Positions 34,102-42,779 of a DNA stretch of 59,850 nt are shown here, in pieces; position 1 is the first letter of the stretch, and each line of letters begins with the position of its first letter. Where the stretch lies: the NCBI RefSeq assembly GCF_000956545.1, contig NZ_JYIT01000063.1:1-59850 (forward strand), given 5' to 3'. The position numbers and the translations under genes were made by a program. Source of the stretch: Microbacterium azadirachtae. GTDB lineage: Bacteria; Actinomycetota; Actinomycetes; Actinomycetales; Microbacteriaceae. A model generated the notes under the pieces. That model was given only the letters and a program-made list of their open reading frames with translations, had not been told where the DNA came from and did not search any database.

Positions 34102-35211
34102 GTGAGCAATACTCCTACCCACTCGACGAACGAAGCCGCCCAACCCACCGTGCAGAAGACCTTGGGCGTCTCCCGGCGCACGGTTGTCAAAGGCGCCGCG
34201 TGGAGCGTTCCCGTCATTGCCGCGGCCGTCGCCGCGCCGATCGCCGCCGCTTCGTTGGCGAGTTCGCTGAACTTCACGCTCCCCACGTACGCCGGCACCG
34301 CGTGCACCAGAATCTCCAACGTTCAGGCCGTGCTCACGAACACATCCGGCGCCCCGGATCCGGGCAAGGCGATCACTGTCACTCTCTCCAACGGATACAC
34401 GTTCGAGGATGGGACGACCGTCTACACCGGCACCACCGACGCGAACGGCAAGATCACCCTTCCCTCCGTCCGCGTACCCGCCGCTGGAGGGAACACGTCG
34501 TTCCAAGCGACCTCCGGGACCCTGAACGTCACGGCCCCCGTCACCGCGCCCCCGGTCGGGGAGGCCAAGATCTACAGCCGCGCGACGGGCCAGATCTCCA
34601 CGTTCACCAACGTCCCGGCAGGATCGACCTCACTGGGTGACACGTCTTTCCTCGCGCCGAACGGTGACCTCTACGTCGGAAACAAGCTGGTCGCTTCCGG
34701 GGTCAGCTCTGCCGGCACTCCCGTTCTCGATGTGAGCAACAACCAGTGGCAGGGCTTCGTGTCCTCGACAGGAGTTGCGTCGATCCACAGCCGCGCGACG
34801 GGCCAGATCTCCACGTTCACCAACGTCCCGGCAGGATCGACCTCACTGGGTGACACGTCTTTCCTCGCGCCGAATGGCGACCTCTACGTCGGAAACAAGC
34901 TGGTCGCTTCCGGGGTCAGCTCTGCCGGCACTCCCGTTCTCGATGTGAGCAACAACCAGTGGCAGGGCTTCGTGTCCTCGACAGGAGTTGCGTCGATCCA
35001 CAGCCGCGCGACGGGCCAGATCTCCACGTTCACCAACGTCCCGGCAGGATCGACCTCACTGGGTGACACGTCTTTCCTCGCGCCGAACGGTGACCTCTAC
35101 GTCGGAAACAAGCTGGCCGCCTCCGGGGTCAGCTCGGCCGGCCATCCTGGCCTCGACTCGAACAACAACCAGTGGCAGGGCTTCGTTGCCCCTCCGGCAT
35201 GCACGTGGTGA
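34102..35211 (+). CDS. Tat-exported surface protein with three 71-residue repeats
   Basis: A 369-residue secreted protein. It has a twin-arginine signal: SRRTVVKG (residues 24-31) followed by AAWSVPVIAAAVAAPIAAAS. Residues about 55-155 look like a bacterial Ig-like (Big-1 type) domain (VQAVLTNTSGAPDPGKAITVTLSNGYTF, ..TDANGKITL). The rest is three copies of a 71-residue unit that begins SRATGQISTFTNVPAGSTS and contains APNGDLYVGNKLVASGV and NNQWQGFV. There is no LPXTG or membrane anchor. The GTG at 34102 follows AAGGAAAGG; the earlier TTG is rejected because it would misplace the signal. A role in binding or adhesion is inferred only. Confidence 0.85.
   Translation: MSNTPTHSTNEAAQPTVQKTLGVSRRTVVKGAAWSVPVIAAAVAAPIAAASLASSLNFTLPTYAGTACTRISNVQAVLTNTSGAPDPGKAITVTLSNGYTFEDGTTVYTGTTDANGKITLPSVRVPAAGGNTSFQATSGTLNVTAPVTAPPVGEAKIYSRATGQISTFTNVPAGSTSLGDTSFLAPNGDLYVGNKLVASGVSSAGTPVLDVSNNQWQGFVSSTGVASIHSRATGQISTFTNVPAGSTSLGDTSFLAPNGDLYVGNKLVASGVSSAGTPVLDVSNNQWQGFVSSTGVASIHSRATGQISTFTNVPAGSTSLGDTSFLAPNGDLYVGNKLAASGVSSAGHPGLDSNNNQWQGFVAPPACTW
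34576..35211 (+). repeat. three tandem 213-bp repeats, nearly identical
   Basis: Unit starts at 34576, 34789 and 35002, each exactly 213 bases (71 codons). Units 1 and 2 differ at only a few bases over their length; the third diverges mainly in its last 60 bases. Such nucleotide identity points to recent duplication or ongoing gene conversion, and the number of units is likely to vary between isolates. Confidence 0.95.
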
Positions 35212-35244
35212 CGCTCACGGGCGTCCAATGAGTCACTAAGCGCA

Positions 35245-35299
35245 GCGAGGTTCTTCGGAGCATGTCGCACCCGTCGCACATGCCACCGAAGAACCTCGC
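35245..35299 (+). terminator. long imperfect hairpin after the repeat-protein gene
   Basis: GCGAGGTTCTTCGG (35245-35258) pairs with CCGAAGAACCTCGC (35286-35299), and inside it GCATGT pairs with ACATGC. It begins 33 bases after the stop. No T-run follows, so termination efficiency is uncertain. Confidence 0.6.
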
Positions 35300-35524
35300 G
35301 AGCGTGAGGGATATGGTCACGTACAGGCGGACACTAACGCGGTTTCTGTCGACGCGCAGGCGGCCAACTATCTGGGCGTCAGCCAGATGTGGCCAACGCT
35401 TGTTCGTGCCCATAGAACAACGCTAGATCGAATGTACTGGGTATCTGCATAGAGCGCGCGTCAATAGGGACGTCAGCGCGAACTCTAGGGCGTCGGTCTG
35501 GTTGCTGTCAGTGGTCACGCCTAG
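35300..35524 (+). other. short gap before IS5, with a possible DNA-binding-domain remnant
   Basis: One frame reads VDAQAANYLGVSQMWPTLVRA, reminiscent of an excisionase-type HTH (QAANYLGVSRPTLVR), but it is surrounded by frame breaks. Otherwise nothing is recognised. Confidence 0.25.
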
Positions 35525-35570
35525 GGCGTGTCTGACAATGGGTCTCGGTCGTGGCTGAGACTCTGAATGT

Positions 35571-36480
35571 GTGTCGAGGTTCCAGGTGCTTTCGGATTCT
35601 CAGTGGTCGCTGATCGAGACAATGCTGCCGCGTCCGACGGGTCGGCCGGGACGCCGGTTCTCCGATGCGAGGTTGATGGTCGAAGCAATCGTCTACCGGT
35701 ATCGGTGCCGTATCGCGTGGCGTGATCTGCCGGAGGTGTTCGGCCGATGGCAGACAGTGTGGACCTGGCATCACCGGCTGGCGACGGATGGCATTTGGGA
35801 TCGGGTGTTGGCTAAGCTCACCGCCGCCGCGGACGCCGCGGGGCTGGTCGACTGGTCCCTGTCGGTGGACTCGACGATCCCGCGTGCGCACCAGCATGCG
35901 ACGAACACGACCCGGCTCACAGGGGGCTGGATCGAATTACACGAATCCGCTCCTCGAGCCGCCTGACCACGGCATCGGCCGATCTCGGGGCGGCCTGTCG
36001 ACGAAGATCCACCAGCTCGTCGACGGCAACGGACTCCCACTGGTCACGCTGATCACCCCAGGGCAGGCCGGAGATTCACCGATGTTCCTGCCGCTGATGG
36101 CGCAGTTGCGCGTCGGCCGGGAGAAAGGACGGCCCCGAACCCGGCCAGATGCGGTGCGCGGCGACAAGGCCTACTCGTCCCGCGCGATCCGCGGTCACCT
36201 GCGCTCTCGTGGGATCAAGGCCGTGATCCCCGAACCGGACGATCAGAAGGGCCACCGCAAGCGCCGCGGATCACGCGGCGGCCGACCCGTCGCTCTCGAC
36301 GCCGCCGACTACCGCAACCGCAACGTGATCGAGCGCCGCTACTGCCACGTCAAACAATGGCGGGGGCTGGCAACCCGCTACGACAAGCACTCCATGATCT
36401 ACCGCTCCGCGGTCGTCCTCAACGGCGTCATCGCCTGGACCTGTGTCCTATCAGGGTCCCCTAACTATTCAGTTCGGTAG
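35571..36480 (+). pseudogene. IS5-family transposase in two frames
   Basis: The first frame (GTG 35571 to 35966) starts VSRFQVLSDSQWSLIETMLP and has the DUF4096-like N-terminus and SVDSTIPRAHQHATN with the first catalytic Asp. The second frame continues from about 35950: GIGRSRGGLSTKIHQLVDG, then AVRGDKAYSS (second Asp) and RNVIERRYCHVKQWRG (Glu). IS427-group elements can use programmed frameshifting, so it may still be active, but the shift zone near 35945-35965 lacks an obvious A-run slippery site. The last residues after VIAWTC are atypical, where the passenger region begins. Confidence 0.75.
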
Positions 36481-36871
36481 CGGTCACTACGCCATCAAAT
36501 ACCTCAGCAAGCGCGTAAACCCCGTCATCAAGCACGCCGTAGGCAAGACGGATGACCGGGTGCAGAGCCTCATCTGCCCAATACGCACTCAAAGAAACCA
36601 CTTCACACTTCGCAAACTCGTCCAGGTCCACGGCAACAGGCAATCGCGCGGCGACAAGCGAGTGAAGCAAATCAGGATCCATGTTCATAACATGCCCGAA
36701 TGCGGACCGCACGACCGGCAGCCTGCTTTCAAGCGTCTCATCGCTCCAAATACTCTCCGTGATGAGGCCCGAAGCGAGCCTGTTCCCCCAGAGTGTTAGA
36801 AGGCACCGATAAAACATCGGCATATCGCGCCGGAACGTAAGATCGCCAGCATCAGTTGGAAAGGTAGCCAT
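36461..36871 (-). CDS. passenger ORF inside the IS5 element, unknown function
   Basis: A 136-residue frame on the opposite strand to the transposase: MATFPTDAGDLTFRRDMPMFYRCLL at the N-terminus, AARLPVAVDLDEFAKCEVVS mid-protein, VFDGVVTATELNS at the end. Base composition is visibly less GC-rich than the surrounding DNA, and the residue mix is that of a real soluble protein rather than a shadow. It has no strong ribosome binding site. I recognise no family. It lies between the transposase and the right inverted repeat, so it would move with the element. Confidence 0.55.
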   Translation of the reverse strand: MATFPTDAGDLTFRRDMPMFYRCLLTLWGNRLASGLITESIWSDETLESRLPVVRSAFGHVMNMDPDLLHSLVAARLPVAVDLDEFAKCEVVSLSAYWADEALHPVIRLAYGVLDDGVYALAEVFDGVVTATELNS

Positions 36872-36944
36872 CAGGTGAGGACTCTAGGGCACCATCAGGC
36901 AACCCAGCTGGGAAGGCCACCTTTGTCAGACACGCCCTAGGGAC

Positions 36945-37744
36945 GTCGTGGAAGAGCACATCTGGCGTCACGTCGACCCCCGCAAGCGCGGCCCGAAAGA
37001 GCTTCCCGGGATGGTCGACCTCAGCTGCGACGAGCACGGAAACACGCGGGTTCGGCTGCTGGACCTCGTGCCCGGCCGATCCGGGAAGGCCTACGCAACC
37101 TGACTCGCAGACCGCGGCGACGCGTTCCGCCAAGGCGTGAAGGTCGCCGCTCTGGACCCGTTCGCCGGATACAAGACCGCGATCGACGACAAGCTCCAGG
37201 ACGCGGTGGCAGTCTTGGACGCATTTCATGTGGTCAAGCTCGGCACCGCCGCGGTCGACGAGGCCCGCCGCCGGGTCCAGCAAGACACCCTCGGGCATCG
37301 CGGCCGCAAGGGCGATCCGCTCTACGGAATCCAGACCATCCTCCGCGCCGGGGCCGAGAACCTCACCGACAAACAGCGGATCAGGCTCACCGCAGCGGTC
37401 GAAGCCGACCCCGCGCACGACGAGGTGTTCGTCGCGTGGCAGTGCGCGCAGCAACTGCGCTCCGCCTACCACCAGAAGGACCTCGCCGAGGGGCGGCGGA
37501 TCGCGCAAAAGGTCGTCGACACGTTCCACACCTGCCCGATCCCCGAGATCGCCCGCTCGGCCGCACCCTCCGCCGCTGGCGGTCAGCGTTCCTCGCATAC
37601 TTCACCACAGCCCGCGCGAACAACGGCGACACCGAAGCCATCAACGGAATCATCAAACTCCACCGCCGCCTCACCCGCGGCTACCGCAACCGCCACAACT
37701 ACCGCCTCCGCATGCTCCTCGCCGCCGGCGGCCTCACCCGATGA
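36945..37744 (+). pseudogene. ISL3-family transposase remnant
   Basis: The sequence reads VVEEHIWRHVDPRKRG, then GNTRVRLLDLVPGRSGKA, a stop near 37100, then VKVAALDPFAGYKTAIDDKLQDAVAVLDAFHVVKLG and VDEARRRVQQDTLGHRGRKGDPLYG, the DDE core of ISL3/IS1207 transposases. A frame change near 37560 leads to FLAYFTTARANNGDTEAINGIIKLHRRLTRGYRN (catalytic Glu region). The N-terminal zinc-finger/HTH part was cut off by the IS5 element. One stop and one frameshift make it inactive. Confidence 0.75.
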
Positions 37745-38058
37745 CCCCCACCCAATGTCCGAAGAGCCGGTTTCGCGCCTGCTCGGATGTGGTCGTGGAC
37801 GTGCAAGAAGCTGTGACCGTTCGTGTGCGCCTCGACGCTGAATCACGGGGAGCGGTGTGCGACCCTGTAAACGACTTTGGTTCGCGCTACCGCATCGAAA
37901 CGCGAGGTGCCGACTCCCAGGTTGGTAGTAAGTGGCAACTCAGGTACTGCGTTTCATAGGATTTGTCGGTCCCCTCTATCGCTCGATGGGACTGATTCTC
38001 CCCAGGACCTACGACATACGAAGCCGAGGCGCAGCGCGCATGCACTAGGTGTCGAGAA
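37745..38058. other. intergenic, no gene recognised
   Basis: About 310 bases between the ISL3 remnant and the small membrane protein. Frames here lack motifs and no strong hairpin is visible. Confidence 0.4.
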
Positions 38059-38235
38059 TCATTTCCTACGTTCTGGTAGGCGAAACGCGCGCATCAGGAT
38101 AGCGAGCGTCTGGCTTCGACGGCGCGTCTTGGCATCCGATGCGAAAATCGTTGCAACAGTGGCGACAAAGACCGTGAGAGCCATGCAGCCGGGCGCGATC
38201 AGACAAACGCTGACAAGTACGCCCGCGATAGTCAT
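38059..38235 (-). CDS. small single-pass membrane protein, 58 residues
   Basis: An ATG at 38235 opens MTIAGVLVSVCLIAPGCMALTVFVATVATIFASD, a good membrane span of about 30 residues with a short outside start, followed by a basic tail (KTRRRSQTLAILMRAFRLPERRK). The positive-inside pattern supports a real membrane peptide. There is no clear ribosome binding site and the family is unknown. Confidence 0.4.
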   Translation of the reverse strand: MTIAGVLVSVCLIAPGCMALTVFVATVATIFASDAKTRRRSQTLAILMRAFRLPERRK

Positions 38236-38344
38236 GCGGCCACCTTGTTGCCCAGTCGTGCACTCGCTCCCAGCGCTGGTGGTGCACGACGGCGGTCGTC
38301 ATCAGGACAGAAAAGGTCTTCGACTACCCCAGCGAAAGGTCGTT

Positions 38345-38755
38345 CTATTTCTCGCCGCCTAGCAGCTTTCGTGCGGCCCGCTGCTTGAGGCGGCGGTCGA
38401 CGATGAGGCCCATGACGATCCACCCGCCGAGAGCCGTGATGATCCAGATGATCAAGGGCGCCAGGATCCACGACGCGACGCCGTGGATCTGGATGCCGCC
38501 GGGGAACCACGTGGCGATCCAGACGGCGAGCAGGGTGGCGACGATTCCGACACCGCCGACGAGCGGTGCGGCGTAGCGCTGCGCGACGGACTGCACGAAG
38601 GGCCCGAGGATGATGTGCGCGAGGGTGAACACTCCGAGCGCGACGAAGAATCCGGAGAGGCTGAGGGCGACGTCCGGGAGCGTGAGATGGACGACGAGGA
38701 GTGCGATCGCGCCGAGCACGAGCTGCGAGAGGATCTGGAAGAGGAATCTGAGCAT
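38345..38755 (-). CDS. four-helix membrane protein (phage holin IV/actinobacterial DUF-like)
   Basis: A 136-residue protein with four hydrophobic spans (VLGAIALLVVHLTL, FVALGVFTLAHIILG, VGGVGIVATLLAVWIATWF, LAPLIIWIITALGGWIVMGLIV) and a basic C-terminus (DRRLKQRAARKLLGGEK). The pattern resembles the actinobacterial family annotated as mycobacterial 4-TMS phage holin, also found as a chromosomal protein. It stands 27 bases after the LuxR-type gene on the same strand, so the two may be co-transcribed. Confidence 0.7.
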   Translation of the reverse strand: MLRFLFQILSQLVLGAIALLVVHLTLPDVALSLSGFFVALGVFTLAHIILGPFVQSVAQRYAAPLVGGVGIVATLLAVWIATWFPGGIQIHGVASWILAPLIIWIITALGGWIVMGLIVDRRLKQRAARKLLGGEK

Positions 38756-38782
38756 GGCTGCCTGCTTCTGGTCGGGGCGGGG

Positions 38783-40258
38783 CTACGCCCGGTCGGCGGC
38801 GCGGATCGCGTCACGGCGCGAGGCGACCCCGAGTTTGCGGTAGATCGCACGGATGTGGGTCTTCACCGTGGGGTAGGCGATGCCGAGTTCCGCCGCGATC
38901 TCGTCGGCGGTCATCGTGGTGCGCAGGCGCACGAGAACATCCCTCTCGCGCTCGGTGAGGATGCCGGTCACCGCGGTCGCGTGCTGTCCGCGCTTCGTGA
39001 GGATGGCGTGGAGGAACTGCTGATGCTCCGATCCCCAGTGCGCGTGCGCGCTGAGGAGGTCGGCGATGATCGGATCGTCGCCGAGGAACGGGGCCAGCAC
39101 GCCTTCCGCGGCCGCGTTCTCGAGCGCGTGATCGAGCTGCTCGTGCGCGCGGTCGCCGTTGCCCGCCGCCGAATGCAGGGCGGCCGAGGTGACGAGGGTG
39201 CTGACGCGCGCGTAGCGGGGCATTCCGGCCGCGGCCGCGAGGCGGAACGCCTGACCGGACAGACCGGGTTCGCCCATGGTCCGGTAGAGCTCTGCGAGCA
39301 GCGCGTGCGCGACGGCGGCACCGGTACGGGTGAGAGTGGGCGCGGCAAGCGCCCTGGCCCGCTCATCCTGCCCCTGCGCGTGTGCGAGATGCGCCGAGAC
39401 GGCCCGACGGAGCGTGTCCCAGGGGATCCCGTGCTTGTCGGACCTGCTGATGCCCTGAAGCAGCCCTGCCGCGGCGTAGTAGCGATCCTCTCGCTGCAGG
39501 GCGACGACGCTCATCACGTAGTAGAGACGGGCGAGGGCTTCGAAGTTGTTCCCCGGGCTGTCCTCGACGATCGCCGTTTCGAGAAGAGCGACGGCCTGGG
39601 CGAACTCTCCGCGCCAGTAGGCGATGCACCCTCGGTTCGCCTCGGGGAGTCCGCCTTCGAACAGGTCCCAGTCGGACGGCGTCGCCCTCGGCGGGAGCGT
39701 ATCGAGAACCTGCTCGGCATCCGTGAACAGCCCGGCCTGGGTGAGCGCGAACGCGAGGTTGGACTGGGCGAGACGATACGTCTCCCGCCGGTCCTGAAGG
39801 CGCGCCTCGGCCGCTGCGGAGCGCAGGAGGGCGATCGCCCCCGGGAAGTTCCTGCGGAGCCGCACCTCGGTCCACCCGAGCAGGAACAGCGCCGAGGAAT
39901 AGTCGTCGTCGGCTCCGCAGTGCGAGAGCGCCTCGTGCGCCCGGTCGGCGACCGCCGCCTTGGCCGCGGCGTCCGGCGCGAGGAGCAGATCGGTGAAGCA
40001 GGCGACGAAGTCGTCCTCGGCGACGCGGAGGCCCTGCCCGCGAAGATACTCGGCGCCGTAGGAGTCGCCGGCGAGGTCGCGGCAGCAGGCGCGGATCAGG
40101 AGGATGTGCGGGTCGTGCGGGTCGGGGGCGGCCGTGCAGAGCTGCTCGAGCTCGCTGGTGTGGGATTCGATGATGAGCCGCAGCCAGTTCCTGCGAAGGA
40201 GGACCCGCGCCTCCTCGGGGGCCGCAGCGGCCATCTCCCGGCGGACTTCGTCGATCAT
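38783..40258 (-). CDS. LuxR-family regulator with TPR-like repeats
   Basis: A 491-residue regulator. Residues about 1-420 are helical repeats with TPR/MalT-like periodicity (for example RLAQSNLAFALTQAGLFTDAEQVLDTLP and RLYYVMSVVALQREDRYYAAAGLLQG). The C-terminal LuxR HTH is clear: ILTERERDVLVRLRTTMTADEIAAELGIAYPTVKTHIRAIYRKLGVASRRDAIRAA. No N-terminal NACHT-type P-loop is visible, so it is shorter than full LAL regulators. It is divergent from the SulP operon, with a long palindrome in the shared promoter, and so probably controls that operon. Confidence 0.88.
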   Translation of the reverse strand: MIDEVRREMAAAAPEEARVLLRRNWLRLIIESHTSELEQLCTAAPDPHDPHILLIRACCRDLAGDSYGAEYLRGQGLRVAEDDFVACFTDLLLAPDAAAKAAVADRAHEALSHCGADDDYSSALFLLGWTEVRLRRNFPGAIALLRSAAAEARLQDRRETYRLAQSNLAFALTQAGLFTDAEQVLDTLPPRATPSDWDLFEGGLPEANRGCIAYWRGEFAQAVALLETAIVEDSPGNNFEALARLYYVMSVVALQREDRYYAAAGLLQGISRSDKHGIPWDTLRRAVSAHLAHAQGQDERARALAAPTLTRTGAAVAHALLAELYRTMGEPGLSGQAFRLAAAAGMPRYARVSTLVTSAALHSAAGNGDRAHEQLDHALENAAAEGVLAPFLGDDPIIADLLSAHAHWGSEHQQFLHAILTKRGQHATAVTGILTERERDVLVRLRTTMTADEIAAELGIAYPTVKTHIRAIYRKLGVASRRDAIRAADRA

Positions 40259-40271
40259 GCCTCCACGCTAG

Positions 40272-40316
40272 CGGATGAGGCGCAGGGCGGATGAGATCCC
40301 CCCTGCGCCTCATCCG
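40272..40316. promoter_or_regulatory. 16-bp inverted repeat in the LuxR/SulP divergent promoter
   Basis: CGGATGAGGCGCAGGG (40272-40287) and its exact complement (40301-40316) flank a 13-base loop. GGATGAG also recurs at 40289 and 40321, giving a cluster of direct repeats. Likely the binding region of the LuxR-type protein or an antiterminator structure. Confidence 0.6.
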
Positions 40317-40368
40317 TAGAGGATGAGACCCGATTCCGCGCCCGCTCCGGCGGGAAACACTGGCAGCG

Positions 40369-42042
40369 ATGAACCGTCTGCTGCCCGGCCTGAGTCGCCG
40401 GAACCTGGGGCGTGAACTCCTCGCAGGGGTCACGCTCATCGCGATCGCGATCCCCCTCAACATCGGGTACGCGCAGATCGCCGGGCTCCCCGCGACGGCG
40501 GGACTGTACGCGCTCGTGCTTCCGACGATCGTGTGGGTCGTCCTGACCTCCTCCCGTCAGCTCGTCGCCTCCCCGGATGCCTCGTCCGCGGCGCTGGTGG
40601 CCGCCTCGATCGGCGGCCTGGCGGCGGCCGGTTCCCAGGGCTACCTGACGATGGCGCTCGCGCAGGCGGTCATCTGCGGAGTGCTGTTCGCCGCCATGGC
40701 GGTGTTCAAGCTGGGATTCCTCGCGAACTTCCTCTCCCGCCCGATCCTGATCGGGTTCATCGCCGGCCTCGCGCTCGACGTCCTCGTGTCTCAGGTGGCG
40801 AAGATGCTCGGTGTGCACATCGACTCGGGGAGCGGGTTCACCGAGAAGGTCGCCGAACTGGCCACCGGCCTCGGCCGGGTGAATCCGTGGTCGGTGCTGA
40901 TCTCGGCCGCTGCGGTCGCGATCCTGCTCCTCGGACGGAGGCTCCTGCCGTCCCTGCCCTGGGCGCTGGTCGTGCTCGTGGTCGCGACACTGGCGGTCTC
41001 GCTCACGCACGCCGGTGACGCGGGCGTCGCGGTACTGGGCGAGGTGCCCGCCGGACCGCCGGTGCTGACATGGCCGGTGCTTGGCTGGCAGCAGTGGCTG
41101 GCCCTCGTGCCGTCCGCGATCGCCCTGACGGCCGTCGCGAGCGCGGAGGGACTCCTGGTCTCCCGCTCGTACGGCGAGAAGCGCCGCTATCCGACCCGCG
41201 CGAACCGCGACCTCCTCGCGTTCGGAGCGGCGAACCTGGCCGCCGGCGCCTCCGGCTCGTTCGCGGTCGGCGCTTCGACGAGCCGGACGGCGGCGATGGA
41301 TCAGGCAGGGTCCCGGACCCAGCTGCCCTCGCTCGTCCTGGCCGTCGGCACGGTGCTGCTGCTGCTCTTCGGCACCGCGCTTCTCGCCGGGATCCCGTCG
41401 CCGGCGATCGGCGCGATCGTCGGCATCGCCGTGCTCCCTCTCCTCGGCTTCCGCGAGTTCCGAGAGCTGTGGCGCCTGTCCCGCACCGAGTTCTGGATCG
41501 GGATCGCCTGTCTCGCCGTGACTGTGCTGGTCGGCGCGATCGCGGGCATCGTGGTCGCGTTCGTGCTCGCGCTCATCAACCTGGCCCGTCGCGCCGCCGC
41601 CCCCTCCATCGACGTGCTCGCCGAGGACGACGACCCCGCGGCCTCGCTCGTCGAGGATGCGCCGGCCGGTGCGGTGACGGCCGACGGCGTGATCGTCGTG
41701 CGGATGGCCGCCCCGCTGTTCTTCGCCAACGGCACCGTGTTCGCGCAGGCGGTGCGGAGCGCCGTCGAAGCCGCCGGCAGCGCTCACGTCCGTCACCTCG
41801 TCATCGACATGGAGGCCATCACCGATGTCGACGTCACGGGTGCCCAGAGCTTCGACGGGCTCAGAAGCTGGCTCGACGACGCCCGTGTCGCCCTGGCCTT
41901 CAGCCGTGTCCGGGCCGGTGCCCGTCCTCGCCTCGCCCACTTCGGCATCATTCGCGACGACGATCCCGTGTACGTCACCAACCGTGCTGCCGTTGCGGCA
42001 CTCTCACCGACGGAGCCCAGCGCCGCGGAAAGGAGCCGATGA
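40369..42042 (+). CDS. SulP-family anion transporter with STAS domain
   Basis: A 557-residue permease. The N-terminal transmembrane part begins LLAGVTLIAIAIPLNIGYAQIAGLP, the SulP signature region, with at least ten further helices; conserved SASTSRTAA-like segment GASTSRTAAMDQAG is present. The C-terminal STAS domain follows (GVIVVRMAAPLFFANGTVFAQ, then LVIDMEAITDVDVTGAQSF). Members carry sulfate, bicarbonate or dicarboxylates; the substrate cannot be told. It is the first gene of the divergent operon and overlaps the next gene. Confidence 0.9.
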   Translation: MNRLLPGLSRRNLGRELLAGVTLIAIAIPLNIGYAQIAGLPATAGLYALVLPTIVWVVLTSSRQLVASPDASSAALVAASIGGLAAAGSQGYLTMALAQAVICGVLFAAMAVFKLGFLANFLSRPILIGFIAGLALDVLVSQVAKMLGVHIDSGSGFTEKVAELATGLGRVNPWSVLISAAAVAILLLGRRLLPSLPWALVVLVVATLAVSLTHAGDAGVAVLGEVPAGPPVLTWPVLGWQQWLALVPSAIALTAVASAEGLLVSRSYGEKRRYPTRANRDLLAFGAANLAAGASGSFAVGASTSRTAAMDQAGSRTQLPSLVLAVGTVLLLLFGTALLAGIPSPAIGAIVGIAVLPLLGFREFRELWRLSRTEFWIGIACLAVTVLVGAIAGIVVAFVLALINLARRAAAPSIDVLAEDDDPAASLVEDAPAGAVTADGVIVVRMAAPLFFANGTVFAQAVRSAVEAAGSAHVRHLVIDMEAITDVDVTGAQSFDGLRSWLDDARVALAFSRVRAGARPRLAHFGIIRDDDPVYVTNRAAVAALSPTEPSAAERSR

Positions 42043-42719
42043 TGCTCGGCCAGGTCATCGGGGAGATCCTTCCCCTCACGCTCGCCATCGCGATCAGCCC
42101 GCTCACCATCGTCGCGGTCATCCTCATGCTGCTCTCACCGAACGCCCGCAGCACCGGCCCCGGCTTCCTGATCGGCTGGAGCGTCGGAGTCGCCGTCGCG
42201 GCAACGACCTTCGTGCTGATCGCGGGCGCACTGCCACCGCGCGCGAGTGCCGACGGACCCGACCTCATCCGAGCGATCGTGCAGTTCGTTCTCGCCGCGT
42301 TGCTGCTCCTGCTGGCCGTGAAGCAATGGCGAAGCCGACCGGCGCCGGGCGCTGATCCGGTTCTCCCGAAATGGATGTCGGCGATCGACTCGCTCACCTT
42401 CGGCCGGGCGCTCGGCCTCGGACTGCTGCTCTCGGTGCCACGACCGAAGAATCTGCTGATGGCGGCGAGCGCCGGAATGATCATCGGCGGGGCCGGACTT
42501 CCCCTGGCCTCCGCGGCCATCGCCACCGGCGTGTTCATCCTGTGCTCCATCTCCACGGTGCTCGTCCCCGTGGTGGCCTACCTCTTCGCGGCCGACCGCC
42601 TGCGCCGGCCGCTCGAGGCCTTCCACGAATGGCTCACTCGCGAGAACGCCGTGATCACCTCCGTGCTGCTTCTCGTCATCGGCGTTCTCATGCTCGGCAA
42701 GGGCCTCGGCTCCCTCTGA
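42042..42719 (+). CDS. GAP/Sap-like six-helix membrane protein
   Basis: A 225-residue protein (MLGQVIGEILPLTLAIAISPLTIVAVILML at the N-terminus) of the GAP/LysE-like family, in which a PxP/PLTI helix and the sequence PRPKNLLMAASAG are typical. Six membrane spans are visible. The codon before (42039) is also ATG, but AGGAG at 42031-42035 gives better spacing for 42042. It overlaps the SulP stop. Family members in mycobacteria help export glycolipids; here the cargo is unknown. Confidence 0.78.
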   Translation: MLGQVIGEILPLTLAIAISPLTIVAVILMLLSPNARSTGPGFLIGWSVGVAVAATTFVLIAGALPPRASADGPDLIRAIVQFVLAALLLLLAVKQWRSRPAPGADPVLPKWMSAIDSLTFGRALGLGLLLSVPRPKNLLMAASAGMIIGGAGLPLASAAIATGVFILCSISTVLVPVVAYLFAADRLRRPLEAFHEWLTRENAVITSVLLLVIGVLMLGKGLGSL

Positions 42720-42779
42720 CCCCACCGCAGGGTCCGCGCCCTGCAGGCCTCAACCACCTCCGAGAAACGGAAACAAGAT

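Larger units (their letters stand above)
35525..36936 (+). mobile_element. IS5-family (IS427-like) element with passenger ORF
   Basis: The ends are inverted repeats: 35525 onward reads GGCGTGTCTGACAATGG and the complement of the right end reads GGCGTGTCTGACAAAGG. CTAG flanks both sides (35521-35524 and 36937-36940) as a 4-bp target duplication. It carries a DDE transposase and, between the transposase and the right end, an extra ORF on the other strand. At about 1.4 kb it is longer than a simple IS427-type element. It inserted into an ISL3 transposase gene whose remainder follows. Confidence 0.8.

Noticed and set aside
34671..35069. Two identical 61-codon minus-strand frames
   Set aside because: They are the complement of the 213-bp repeats; identical shadows are expected from the duplication.
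34576..35211. CRISPR array
   Set aside because: The 213-base repeats are contiguous and coding, with no spacers; they are protein repeats.
35571..36480. IS5 transposase as certainly active through programmed frameshift
   Set aside because: The shift zone has no obvious slippery A-run and the C-terminus is unusual; it is listed as a pseudogene with this caveat.
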